Source: Halomicrococcus gelatinilyticus (lineage in GTDB: Archaea; Halobacteriota; Halobacteria; Halobacteriales; Haladaptataceae). Taken from it: a stretch of DNA of 64,000 nucleotides. The position numbers were made by a program, and so were the translations under genes. Of this stretch, positions 53,824 to 61,522 are shown one piece after another. Below the pieces are notes generated by a model, which saw only the letters and a list, made by a program, of their open reading frames with translations, ran no database searches and was not told where the DNA came from. Within the stretch, counting starts at the first letter, position 1, and each line of letters begins with the position of its first letter. The stretch is taken from assembly GCA_024227995.1 (NCBI GenBank), contig CP100465.1, positions 1,612,001-1,676,000 on the forward strand. The letters run 5' to 3'.

Positions 53824-54573
53824 ATGCGGGTCGCCGTCTTCCGCCCGGACGACGAACGGCTCGCCGAGGCCGTCGACCTCCTCGAATCGCTCGGCGCGGA
53901 CCCAGTCGCCGACCCGATGCTCGCTGTGCGGCCGACCGGCGCGACGCCGAAGGACGCCGCGTTCGTCGTCCTGACGAGCAAGACCGGCGTGGAACTCGCC
54001 GACGACGCCGGGTGGGACCCGGGCGACGCGACGGTCTGTGCCATCGGCGACGCCACCGCCGCCGCGCTCCGCGAGCACGGCTACCGCGTCGACCTCGTCC
54101 CCGAGGAGTTCTCCTCGCGCGGCCTCGTCGACGCCCTCGCCGACCGCGTCGACGGCGAGCGCGTCGAGGTCGCCCGCAGCGACCACGGCAGCGACCTGCT
54201 CACCGACGGGCTCGCGGACGCCGGTGCCGACGTCCACGAGACGGTGCTGTACGAACTCGTGCGCCCCGAGGACGCAGGCGAGTCCGCGGCCCTCGCGGCC
54301 GAGGGGGACCTCGACGCCGCACTGTTCACCTCCTCGCTCACCGTGGAACACTTCCTCGACGCCGCCGCGGAGCGCGGCGTCCGCGCCGACGCCGTCGACG
54401 GCCTGAACGATGCGGTCGTCGGTGCCATCGGCGACCCGACCCGCGACACCGCCGCCCAGCACGGCGTCGCAGTCGACTTCGTGCCCGACGCCGCGTCGTT
54501 CGACCGCCTCGCGCGCGCCGCCGTCGACCGCCTCCGCGAGAGCGACGACGCCGCGGTCGCCGGCGGCGAGTGA
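53824..54573 (+). CDS. hemD: uroporphyrinogen-III synthase
   Basis: A 249-residue HemD cyclising hydroxymethylbilane with inversion of ring D. The sequence diverges strongly as usual for the family, but the two-lobed pattern is clear: VAVFRPDDERLAEAVDLLESLGA, FVVLTSKTGVELAD, VCAIGDATAAALREHGY, then FTSSLTVEHFLDAAAERG and GAIGDPTRDTAAQHGV. The start codon follows the hemC stop with no gap, so the two are one operon. hemB is elsewhere in the window. Confidence 0.9.
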   Translation: MRVAVFRPDDERLAEAVDLLESLGADPVADPMLAVRPTGATPKDAAFVVLTSKTGVELADDAGWDPGDATVCAIGDATAAALREHGYRVDLVPEEFSSRGLVDALADRVDGERVEVARSDHGSDLLTDGLADAGADVHETVLYELVRPEDAGESAALAAEGDLDAALFTSSLTVEHFLDAAAERGVRADAVDGLNDAVVGAIGDPTRDTAAQHGVAVDFVPDAASFDRLARAAVDRLRESDDAAVAGGE

Positions 54574-54592
54574 CCGGCCGCACGCGCCAGGC

Positions 54593-54598
54593 TTTTTT
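54593..54598 (+). promoter_or_regulatory. T-rich promoter element of rpiA
   Basis: TTTTTT centred about 27 nt before the rpiA ATG; it may also terminate the hemCD transcript 20 nt behind its stop. Confidence 0.35.
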
Positions 54599-54621
54599 CA
54601 CCCGGCGAGAGACTCCCGGGC

Positions 54622-55308
54622 ATGAAGACGAACGGCGGTAGCGACGCCGCGAAGCGCAACGCGGGGGAGAGCGCCGCGGCGGCGGTGACGGACGGGATGG
54701 TCGTCGGCCTCGGGACGGGCAGCACCGCGGCCCACGCCATCCGCGCCATCGGGCGCGCGGTCGACGACGGCCTCGACGTCCGGGGCGTGCCGACCTCCTT
54801 CCAGTCGCGCGAACTGGCCCGCGAGGCAGGCGTCCCGCTGGTCGACCTCGACGCGGTCGAGGACCTGGACCTGGCCATCGACGGGGCCGACCAGTTCGCC
54901 GGTCCGCACCTCGTGAAGGGCGGTGGCGCGGCCCACGCCCGCGAGAAGGTGGTCGACGCCGCCGCGGACCGACTGCTGGTTGTCGCCGACCCGAGCAAGG
55001 AGACCGACCGCCTCGACCACCCCGTTCCGGTCGAGGTGCTGCCCGCCGCGCGGACGACCGCGGCGGCCGCCGTCCGCGACCTCGACGGCGAACCGGTCCT
55101 GCGCGACGCCGAGCGCAAGGACGGGCCGGTCGTCACGGACAACGGGAACCTCGTGCTCGACTGCGACTTCGGCCCCATCGACGCCCCGAACGAACTCGCC
55201 AGTTCGCTGTCGGCGATCCCGGGCGTGGTCGAGCACGGACTGTTCGTCGGGATGGCCGACGAGGTCCACGTCGGCACGGACGACGGCGTCGAAGTACGCG
55301 AGTTCTGA
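54622..55308 (+). CDS. rpiA: ribose-5-phosphate isomerase A
   Basis: A 228-residue isomerase interconverting ribose-5-phosphate and ribulose-5-phosphate. Landmarks: DGMVVGLGTGSTAAHAI (phosphate loop), VPTSFQSRELA, LDLAIDGADQF (catalytic Asp), HLVKGGGAAHAREKVV (catalytic region). The length is standard. It has its own T-rich promoter element 48 bp behind hemD. Confidence 0.95.
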   Translation: MKTNGGSDAAKRNAGESAAAAVTDGMVVGLGTGSTAAHAIRAIGRAVDDGLDVRGVPTSFQSRELAREAGVPLVDLDAVEDLDLAIDGADQFAGPHLVKGGGAAHAREKVVDAAADRLLVVADPSKETDRLDHPVPVEVLPAARTTAAAAVRDLDGEPVLRDAERKDGPVVTDNGNLVLDCDFGPIDAPNELASSLSAIPGVVEHGLFVGMADEVHVGTDDGVEVREF

Positions 55309-55386
55309 CGGCTCCCGGTGAAGTTCTGACGGCTCTCCGCGGGTTGGCTCTACCGAACGTGGACCGAGCTATCGCTGGCGGTGAGG

Positions 55387-55392
55387 AAAAAA
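55387..55392 (-). terminator. T-tract terminator of the DUF1931-like gene
   Basis: A six-T tract on the minus strand, 22 nt behind the stop at 55414. Confidence 0.4.
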
Positions 55393-55413
55393 TCGAGAAG
55401 GGTTGTCGCAGGT

Positions 55414-55581
55414 TTACAGGTCGCGCGGCTGGACCGTCTTCCGGTCGTTCGCCTCGGCGCGGCGAGCAGCGTCGTCGAGAAGGTCGGCGACCTCCTCGTC
55501 GAGTGCGTCGTAGAAGTCGGACGCAACGTTCTTGTCATCGAGCGCTTCCTTAACAGCCGCTTTGACGATGAGGTCTGCCAT
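55414..55581 (-). CDS. histone-fold-like DUF1931 small protein
   Basis: A 55-residue protein starting MADLIVKAAVKEALDDKNVA and ending NDRKTVQPRDL. The layout, a helix, a long central helix EEVADLLDDAARRAEANDRK and the closing TVQPRDL, matches the second half of a histone/NF-YB fold; R-K-T-V-x-x-x-D is the histone-fold L2 and last-helix pattern. I identify it with the DUF1931 group of archaeal histone-fold proteins from memory. It may dimerise and bind DNA or a partner. It is read opposite to rpiA and larB. Confidence 0.75.
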   Translation of the reverse strand: MADLIVKAAVKEALDDKNVASDFYDALDEEVADLLDDAARRAEANDRKTVQPRDL

Positions 55582-55756
55582 ACACGCTTGGCTTCCCTAT
55601 CCCTCCTAATAAAGCTTCCCAAATAATTCGGTGAACCCCGGTGAGTCGAACACTCGCCGGTCATCTGTTGGCGGTGCCGAAACATTTAAATTCGGTACTG
55701 CCGATTTGAGGGGCCGGGTCGGGGGATTCGAGTACGTCCGGCACGGAGTGGTCGAC

Positions 55757-56530
55757 ATGCGCGAGATACTGGAATCCGTCGCAGCGGGCAACATGAGCGT
55801 CGCAGAGGCCGAAGCGGCGCTGTCGGGATACGCGACCAGCGAGGCCGGTCGGTTCGACGCCGCGCGCGAGCAGCGCCGTGGCGTCCCCGAGGCCGTGCTG
55901 GGCGACGGGAAGACCCCCGGGGAGGTCGCCACGCTCGCGGCGACCGCCGTCGAGACGGCCGGGCGCGCGCTGGTCACGCGGACGAGCGAGGCCCAGGTCG
56001 CGGCGGTCCGCGAGCGACTCGCGGCCGACCACCCCGGCGCGGACGTCCGCCACCGCGAGCGCGCGAACGTGCTCGCCGCCCACGCTCCCGACTTCGAACC
56101 GCCGGACGTGGCGGCCACGGTCGGCGTCGTCAGCGCGGGGACGAGCGACGCCGTCCCCGCCGGCGAAGCCGTCGTCCTCGCCGAGGAGATGGGCGCGACC
56201 GTCGAGGAGATCCACGACGTCGGCGTCGCCGCGCTCGCGCGCGTCCTCGACCACGTCGAGCAACTGCGGGCGGTGGACGTACTCGTCGTCGCCGCCGGGC
56301 GCGAGGGCGCGCTTCCGACGCTCGTCGCCGGCCTCGTCGACACGCCCGTCATCGGTCTGCCGGTCTCGAACGGCTACGGCCACGCCGGCGAGGGCGAGGC
56401 GGCGCTCTCCGGGATGTTGCAGTCCTGCACCGTCCTCTCGACGGTGAACGTCGACGCCGGCTTCGTCGCCGGCGCGCAGGCCGGCCTCATCGCACGCGCC
56501 GTCGCGTCGGGGTCCGAAACCACGGAGTGA
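55757..56530 (+). CDS. larB: nickel-pincer cofactor biosynthesis protein LarB
   Basis: A 257-residue LarB, which carboxylates and hydrolyses nicotinate adenine dinucleotide to pyridinium-3,5-biscarboxylic acid mononucleotide. The C-terminal half is PurE-like: VGVVSAGTSDAVPAGEAVVL, VVAAGREGALPTLVAGL, PVIGLPVSNGYGHAGEGEAAL. The N-terminal MREILESVAAGNMSVAEAE is typical. CATTTAAATT lies about 70 nt upstream, implying a leader of some 45 nt. No larC, larE or lactate racemase gene is in the window. Confidence 0.92.
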   Translation: MREILESVAAGNMSVAEAEAALSGYATSEAGRFDAAREQRRGVPEAVLGDGKTPGEVATLAATAVETAGRALVTRTSEAQVAAVRERLAADHPGADVRHRERANVLAAHAPDFEPPDVAATVGVVSAGTSDAVPAGEAVVLAEEMGATVEEIHDVGVAALARVLDHVEQLRAVDVLVVAAGREGALPTLVAGLVDTPVIGLPVSNGYGHAGEGEAALSGMLQSCTVLSTVNVDAGFVAGAQAGLIARAVASGSETTE

Positions 56531-56566
56531 AGGAGCGAAGAGACGACCGAAGGATAGAACGTCGCG

Positions 56567-58684
56567 TCAGGCCGCCACTTTCACGCGCTCTTCCGCGCCG
56601 AGTGCGTCGACGACGAGTTCGGCGACGTCGACGATCTCGATCTCGTCCTCGTAGCCGCCGGTCTTGCGGCCGTCCTCGTACATCGTCATGCACATCGGGC
56701 AGGCGACGACGAACTTGTCGACGCCCGCGCCGGCGTCGGTGTCCTCCAGCGCCTCGCGGATGCGCTCCTCGCTCGGTTTCGAGTCCTCCTCGAAGTCCAT
56801 CCAGAGGCCGCCACCGCCGCCGCCACAGCAGAAGCTGTCGTCGCGGTTGCGCGGCATCTCGTCGAGCTCGCAGCCCGTGGCGCGGACGAGCTCGCGCGGG
56901 GCCTCGTACTCGTCGTTGTACCGCCCGAGGTGGCAGGGGTCGTGGTAGGTGACGGTGTAGTCGAGTTCGGTGCCGTCGAGTCCCAGGCGGCCGGACGTGA
57001 ACAACTCCTCGACGACCTGGGTGTAGTGGTAGACGGGGTCGTCGAAGTCGTCGTCCATCTCGGGGTACTCGTTGGTGAACGTGTTGTAGCTGTGCGGGTC
57101 GGTGCAGACGATCTTGTCGTAGTCGCACTCGGCGAAGGCGGCGAGGTTGTCTTCGACCAGCATCTCGTAGAGGCCCTCCTCGCCGACGCGGCGCACGTCG
57201 TTGCCGTCGTTCTGCTCGTCCTCGTAGAGGATGCCGTAGGAGACGTCGGCCTCGTGGAGGATGGTGGCGAGCGAGCGCGCTATCTTGCGGTTGCGCTCGT
57301 CGTAGGAGGGGTAGTCGCCGACGTACCAGAGGAACTCGACGTCCTCCCCGCGGGCGTCCGGCACCTCGAAGTCCAACTCGTCGGTCCAGTCCGGGCGCTT
57401 CCGTTCGGGGTCGCCGAAGGAGTTGCCGTTCTGGAAGATGTTCATCATCGCGTCCTGGACGTTCTCGTCCATCTGGCCGGACTCGGTGAGTCGACGCTGC
57501 ATCTCGGTGAACGACGAGAGGTGCTCGACGTCGACCGGGCAGGCGTCCATGCAGGCCATGCAGGCCATGCAGGACTCCATCGTCTCGCTGTCGATGACGC
57601 TGGTTCCACCATCCGCGACGATAGGTCTCTCCTCGCCGCCGCGCTCGACGTTCTCGCGGTACTGTTTCAGGTCGAGGATGACGTTCCGCGGGTCGAGCGG
57701 CCGTCCGGAGGCGTTCGCGGGACAGACCGACGAACAGCGGCCGCACTTCGTGCAGGCGTCCTGGTCGAGCAGCTGTTTCCAGGAGAAGTCGTCGATGCTC
57801 GACGCGCCGATCTCGTCGGGGCTCGCGTCCTCGGGGACGCCCGGGAGGCGCTTGCCGGCCTTCTCGTCGCGTGCGACCACGTTGGCGAACGACGAGAGCA
57901 TGTGGAACGGCTTGGCGTACGGGATGGCCGCGACGAACGCGAGTGCGAGGAGCGCGTGTGACCACCAGGTCACGGGGTACCACGCCGCCGCGGTCGCCTC
58001 GGTGACGCCGGCCGCCTGCAGGACCTCCGCCACGAACATGCCGACGAAGCTGACGTCCTCGAAGCCAGGCATGCCGGTGCCGAGGATGCGGACGCCCTCG
58101 GTGACGTAGCCGCCGACGCCGAGCAGGAACAGCGTCCAGACGAACAGGTCGTCCTCCAGGCTCGTGTGACGCCCCCAGAGGCGCTGGTTGCGCACCCAGT
58201 AGCGTCGGTAGAGCGCCATGCCGACGCCGACGACGAACAGCAGGCCCATCGCGTCCATCACCAGCGAGTACGCGAGGTAGAAGTCGCCGACGAAGAAGGA
58301 GTCCTTGCTCCCGAGCACGTACTCGGTGAACTTCCGGTAGACGTCCATGTCGATGGCGAGGATGGTCGTCCCGATGAGCAGCGTCAGGAAGCCCCAGAGG
58401 ATGAACGCGTGCATCAGACCGCCGTAGAGGTCCCTGTCGAACTGCTTCTCGTTGGAAGCGACGACCTTCGCCGCCCGGACGATGCGTCCCGCGAGGTCGT
58501 CCAGTCGCTCGAACCAGTCCTCCTCGCCCCGGCCGTACCGCGCGACCCGCTGGTACACGCCGAAGAGGAAGATGGCGACGGCCACCGCGGCGAGGTAGTA
58601 GAAGACGGCCTCGCCGATGTGCCCGATTCTCCAGAACGTCGGGCGCGTCGTACCCGTCGTCTGCGCTAGCGCGAAGAGTGCCAT
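56567..58684 (-). CDS. HdrD-like Fe-S protein fused to cytochrome b domain
   Basis: A 705-residue membrane oxidoreductase. The N-terminal six or so spans (about 20-290) contain histidines placed as in NarI-type cytochrome b (GHIGEAVFY, MHAFILWGF, WWSHALLALA, PFHMLSSF). Two [4Fe-4S] sites follow: CTKCGRCSSVCPAN and CMACMACMDACPVD. The C-terminal region has one complete CCG domain (DPCHLGRYN, FCCGGGGGG, ACPMCMTMYED), while the first copy has lost its cysteines (CTDPHSYNTFTNEYP). Related haloarchaeal and bacterial proteins (GlpC/FadF-like) pass electrons from flavoproteins such as ETF to quinone. The ATG at 58684 is preferred over a TTG two codons upstream. Confidence 0.88.
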   Translation of the reverse strand: MALFALAQTTGTTRPTFWRIGHIGEAVFYYLAAVAVAIFLFGVYQRVARYGRGEEDWFERLDDLAGRIVRAAKVVASNEKQFDRDLYGGLMHAFILWGFLTLLIGTTILAIDMDVYRKFTEYVLGSKDSFFVGDFYLAYSLVMDAMGLLFVVGVGMALYRRYWVRNQRLWGRHTSLEDDLFVWTLFLLGVGGYVTEGVRILGTGMPGFEDVSFVGMFVAEVLQAAGVTEATAAAWYPVTWWSHALLALAFVAAIPYAKPFHMLSSFANVVARDEKAGKRLPGVPEDASPDEIGASSIDDFSWKQLLDQDACTKCGRCSSVCPANASGRPLDPRNVILDLKQYRENVERGGEERPIVADGGTSVIDSETMESCMACMACMDACPVDVEHLSSFTEMQRRLTESGQMDENVQDAMMNIFQNGNSFGDPERKRPDWTDELDFEVPDARGEDVEFLWYVGDYPSYDERNRKIARSLATILHEADVSYGILYEDEQNDGNDVRRVGEEGLYEMLVEDNLAAFAECDYDKIVCTDPHSYNTFTNEYPEMDDDFDDPVYHYTQVVEELFTSGRLGLDGTELDYTVTYHDPCHLGRYNDEYEAPRELVRATGCELDEMPRNRDDSFCCGGGGGGLWMDFEEDSKPSEERIREALEDTDAGAGVDKFVVACPMCMTMYEDGRKTGGYEDEIEIVDVAELVVDALGAEERVKVAA

Positions 58685-58768
58685 GTTCAATCAGGTGGAA
58701 GGCACTCGCTTAAGTCTTGCTTCGTCGTCCCGCCGCCGTCTTGCGTGAACGGGAAACTCGTTGTGAGT

Positions 58769-59476
58769 TTATAGGAGTGCCCACGCCAGCAGTCCGACGG
58801 CACCGGCGAGCGCGGGAACGTCGGCTCGTCCCAGGGCGAGTGGCGGCAGCGTCGGGTTCCAGGCGAAACAGCGGGCGCGGAGCGCCAGCGCGAACCGGTC
58901 GGCGCGCTCGAACGCCCGCGCCAGCCCCGCTGTGGCAACGATGCGGACGCGCTCGTGGAGCGGTCGCTGGTCGCCGAGTCGGCTCGCGGAGGCCGACCGT
59001 ATCGACTGGAGGTCGGCCTGGAGGACGGGCAGGAAGCGGAAGACGAACGCGACGCCCATCCCGAGGAACTGGCCGGAGCGGCCCGGGACGACGTGCTGGA
59101 TGGCCGCCCGCGAGTCGCGGACCGGCGTCGTCCGAATGTAGGCCGCGCTGACGCCGAGCAACAGCAGGACGCGGTAGCTCGCCAGCACGGGTGCGACCGC
59201 GTCCGCGGGCACGACCCACGGCGGGCCGAGCGTCAGCGCCGCCAGCAGCGGCGACCCGACGAGGAAGGGGAGCGCGACGCGGAACTCCCGCAGGACCCAC
59301 AGCGGGGAGAGCCGGGCCGCGGCGAGCGCGAGCGCCGCGACGCCGGTCAGCACCGCGAGCCCCCGCGGCGTCGTGTGCGCGAACGCGGCGAGCGCGAACG
59401 CCAACTGGAACCCCAGTTTCGCCCGCGGGTCGAGCGACTCGGCGACCGCGCCCGCGTGCCGGTAGGCGAGCGTCAC
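58769..59476 (-). CDS. bioN: ECF transporter T component (EcfT/BioN)
   Basis: A 235-residue EcfT membrane protein with about five to six spans. Family landmarks are LDPRAKLGFQLAFALAAF near the N-terminus and the coupling-helix motifs with an Ala-Arg-Gly-like signature: SIRSASASRLGD and ALALRARCFAW (variants of the A-R-x motif). It couples the ATPase to the substrate-binding BioY. It overlaps the ATPase gene by 4 bp. It is the last gene of the bioY-ecfA-ecfT operon. Confidence 0.88.
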   Translation of the reverse strand: MTLAYRHAGAVAESLDPRAKLGFQLAFALAAFAHTTPRGLAVLTGVAALALAAARLSPLWVLREFRVALPFLVGSPLLAALTLGPPWVVPADAVAPVLASYRVLLLLGVSAAYIRTTPVRDSRAAIQHVVPGRSGQFLGMGVAFVFRFLPVLQADLQSIRSASASRLGDQRPLHERVRIVATAGLARAFERADRFALALRARCFAWNPTLPPLALGRADVPALAGAVGLLAWALL

Positions 59477-60171
59477 GGCACCGCCACCCCGAGGCCGGGG
59501 AGGTCCTGTCGTACAGCTTCCGGCGTCCCGTCGACCGCGATGCGGCCGTCGCGGAGCGCGACGACGCGGTCGGCCAGCGCGACCACGTCGCGGAGGTCGT
59601 GCGTGACGACGGCGAGACTCGTCCCCGCCTCGTGTAGCGATTCGAGGTGGTCGAGCACTGACTCACGGGCCGGTGCGTCGAGTCCGGTGAACGGTTCGTC
59701 GAGCACGAGATGGTCCGGTTCCATCGCCAGCGCGCCCGCGATGGCGACGCGCTCGCGCTCGCCCCCGGACAGCGCGTCGATGCGCTCATCGCGCCGTCCG
59801 GTCATCCCCACGGCGTCGAGCGCCGCGGTCACCCGGCGGTCGATCTCTGCCCGTTCGAGGCCGAGGTTCTCCGGGCCGAAGGCGACGTCGGCGCCGACGG
59901 TGGCCGCGACGAACGCGTCGCGGGGGTGCTGGAACACCATCCCCACGCGCGTCCGGGCGGCCACGAGGTCGTCCGCGACTGGCGTTCCGTCGACGACCAC
60001 CTCGCCCGCGTCGGGCGTCAGCAGGCCGTTGAAGTGGCGGACGAGCGTGGTCTTGCCGCTGCCGTTCGGGCCGGCGAGGACCACGAACTCGCCGTCGTCG
60101 ACGGTGAGCGAGACGCCGTCGAGCGCGACCGCGTCGCCGAAGCGGTGGACGAGGTCCCGCGTCGCGATCAT
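59473..60171 (-). CDS. bioM: ECF transporter ATPase (EcfA/BioM)
   Basis: A 232-residue ABC ATPase. Walker A LAGPNGSGKTTLVRHF; Q-loop VGMVFQHPRDAF; signature LSGGERERVAIAGALA; Walker B HLVLDEPFTGLD; H-loop VVTHDLRDV. The FQHPRDAFVAATV sequence around the Q-loop is typical of ECF ATPases. A single ATPase gene is present, so a homodimer is expected. 4-bp overlaps with bioY upstream and ecfT downstream show translational coupling. Confidence 0.93.
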   Translation of the reverse strand: MIATRDLVHRFGDAVALDGVSLTVDDGEFVVLAGPNGSGKTTLVRHFNGLLTPDAGEVVVDGTPVADDLVAARTRVGMVFQHPRDAFVAATVGADVAFGPENLGLERAEIDRRVTAALDAVGMTGRRDERIDALSGGERERVAIAGALAMEPDHLVLDEPFTGLDAPARESVLDHLESLHEAGTSLAVVTHDLRDVVALADRVVALRDGRIAVDGTPEAVRQDLPGLGVAVP

Positions 60172-60752
60172 TCGGCGGCGACGCGGTCGCTGTGGACGAT
60201 GCCGACCGCGGCGGCGATCTTGACCGCCTCGAACGGGACGAACGAGAGCGCCGAGAGGGTGAACGCCTCCACGAGGCCGACGTTCTGGACGACGGCGAAG
60301 CCGACGGTCCCGCAGGCGTAGATGACGACGGTGCCGACGAGCATGCCGACGACGAGTCGGACGACGCCCGCCGACCGGGGGTCGCGCAGGTCGAGACCGC
60401 CGTGGACGACGGCGCCGATGAGGAACGCCGCGAGCGGGTACGACAGCAGGTAGCCGCCGGTGTAGCCCAGGAGCATCCCGACGCCGGCGGCGCCGCCGGA
60501 GAATATCGGTGCGCCGACGGCGCCCGCGACGAGGTAGAGCACCATCGACGCGCCACCCCACACCGGCCCGAGGAAGATGCCGGCGAGGAACACGCCGAGC
60601 ACCTGCAGCGTCACGGGGAGCGACGGTGCGAGCGGGTTGGGGAACGACACGTACGCGAACGCGCCGACGACGGCGGCCAGCAGCGCGGTCCGCGCCACGT
60701 TCTCGACCGCCTCCTCGCCGACGAGGTCGACAGACTCCGTTTGCGTTGCCAT
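60168..60752 (-). CDS. bioY: biotin-binding S component BioY
   Basis: A 194-residue BioY membrane protein, the biotin-specific S component of an ECF importer, with six spans. Signature regions: SFPNPLAPSLPVTLQVLGVFLAG and VGAPIFSGGAAGVGMLLGYTGGYL. The ATG at 60752 gives the short polar N-terminus expected; an in-frame upstream start at 60776 would run into the operator-like inverted repeat. It is the first gene of the operon. Confidence 0.94.
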   Translation of the reverse strand: MATQTESVDLVGEEAVENVARTALLAAVVGAFAYVSFPNPLAPSLPVTLQVLGVFLAGIFLGPVWGGASMVLYLVAGAVGAPIFSGGAAGVGMLLGYTGGYLLSYPLAAFLIGAVVHGGLDLRDPRSAGVVRLVVGMLVGTVVIYACGTVGFAVVQNVGLVEAFTLSALSFVPFEAVKIAAAVGIVHSDRVAAE

Positions 60753-60765
60753 GCTTCGCGCTCGT

Positions 60766-60797
60766 CCGTCAACCAAGTTCAGGTCTTCGGTTGACGG
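60766..60797. promoter_or_regulatory. BirA-type operator upstream of bioY
   Basis: CCGTCAACC (60766-60774) and GGTTGACGG (60789-60797) are perfect 9-bp inverted arms with a 14-nt spacer. The symmetry, the GTCAACC/GGTTGAC arms and the spacing match biotin repressor BirA operators (bacterial and archaeal sites have the form GTTAAC or GTAAACC arms with a spacer near 14). It begins 13 bp upstream of the bioY ATG, covering the likely transcription start. Confidence 0.7.
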
Positions 60798-60849
60798 AGC
60801 TCGATTCGCGTCACGGTCCCCCGGAAAATTGCATCACTACCCCAACAGG

Positions 60850-60856
60850 TTTTTAT
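60850..60856 (+). promoter_or_regulatory. TATA element of the CMI4 gene
   Basis: TTTTTAT centred about 28 nt before the ATG at 60882, supporting a leaderless start there. Confidence 0.45.
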
Positions 60857-60881
60857 GATATCGGGGCATGAGCTACGCGGC

Positions 60882-61481
60882 ATGGAAAAGAAGACGGAGG
60901 AACTCCGTGACATCTTCATGGACGTGACCGACGAGGAGACGGTCACGGAAACGCAGGAAGAGACCCACGGGTCCCTCGGTTCGGAGGCGGACGTCGAGCA
61001 GCAACTGCTCGACGCGGTCGCCGAGATGCGCGACGCCCTGACGTTCGAGACGGACCTGTCGGACGACGAGTACGTCGCGGTCGTTCGGGGCTTCTACGCG
61101 GGCGACCCGGACGCCGACATCGCCGCCGACCTCGACGACGTCGACCCCGACGGCGTCGCCCGCGCTCGCGTCGACCTCCACCTCTTCAGGGACGCCGACA
61201 CGGACGCACCGTTCGACCTCGCCGAACTGCGCGACCTGGTCGAAGCCGGCGCGTCGGTCGACGACTGCGCCGCCGACCTCGACGCCGACGAGGCGACGGT
61301 CCGCCGCTTCCGGCGGGTCGTCGAGGCACAGGACGCCGCCCGCAGGGTCAACCACCGCTTCACGGACGAGTTCGAGAACGTGCTCCGCGACCGCGAGATC
61401 TCCGACCGGATGACCGAGAACGTCCAGCAGGACGGCCTCGACGACGCGACCGAGGGGATGGAGACGAACGTCTCGTTCTGA
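60882..61481 (+). CDS. conditioned medium-induced protein 4 (CMI4)
   Basis: A 199-residue acidic soluble protein (MEKKTEELRDIFMDVTDEET...). I recognise it as the haloarchaeal CMI4 family, named from genes induced by conditioned medium. The N-terminus is helical. The middle has two helix-turn-helix-like repeats: DEYVAVVRGFYAGDPDADIAADLDDV and LVEAGASVDDCAADLDADEA followed by VRRFRRVVEAQ. This suggests DNA binding, which is inference. The start is supported by TATA spacing. Confidence 0.75.
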   Translation: MEKKTEELRDIFMDVTDEETVTETQEETHGSLGSEADVEQQLLDAVAEMRDALTFETDLSDDEYVAVVRGFYAGDPDADIAADLDDVDPDGVARARVDLHLFRDADTDAPFDLAELRDLVEAGASVDDCAADLDADEATVRRFRRVVEAQDAARRVNHRFTDEFENVLRDREISDRMTENVQQDGLDDATEGMETNVSF

Positions 61482-61522
61482 GCGCTCGGCTCCTCTCCTT
61501 CGATTCTCGCTTTCCTCCCTTC

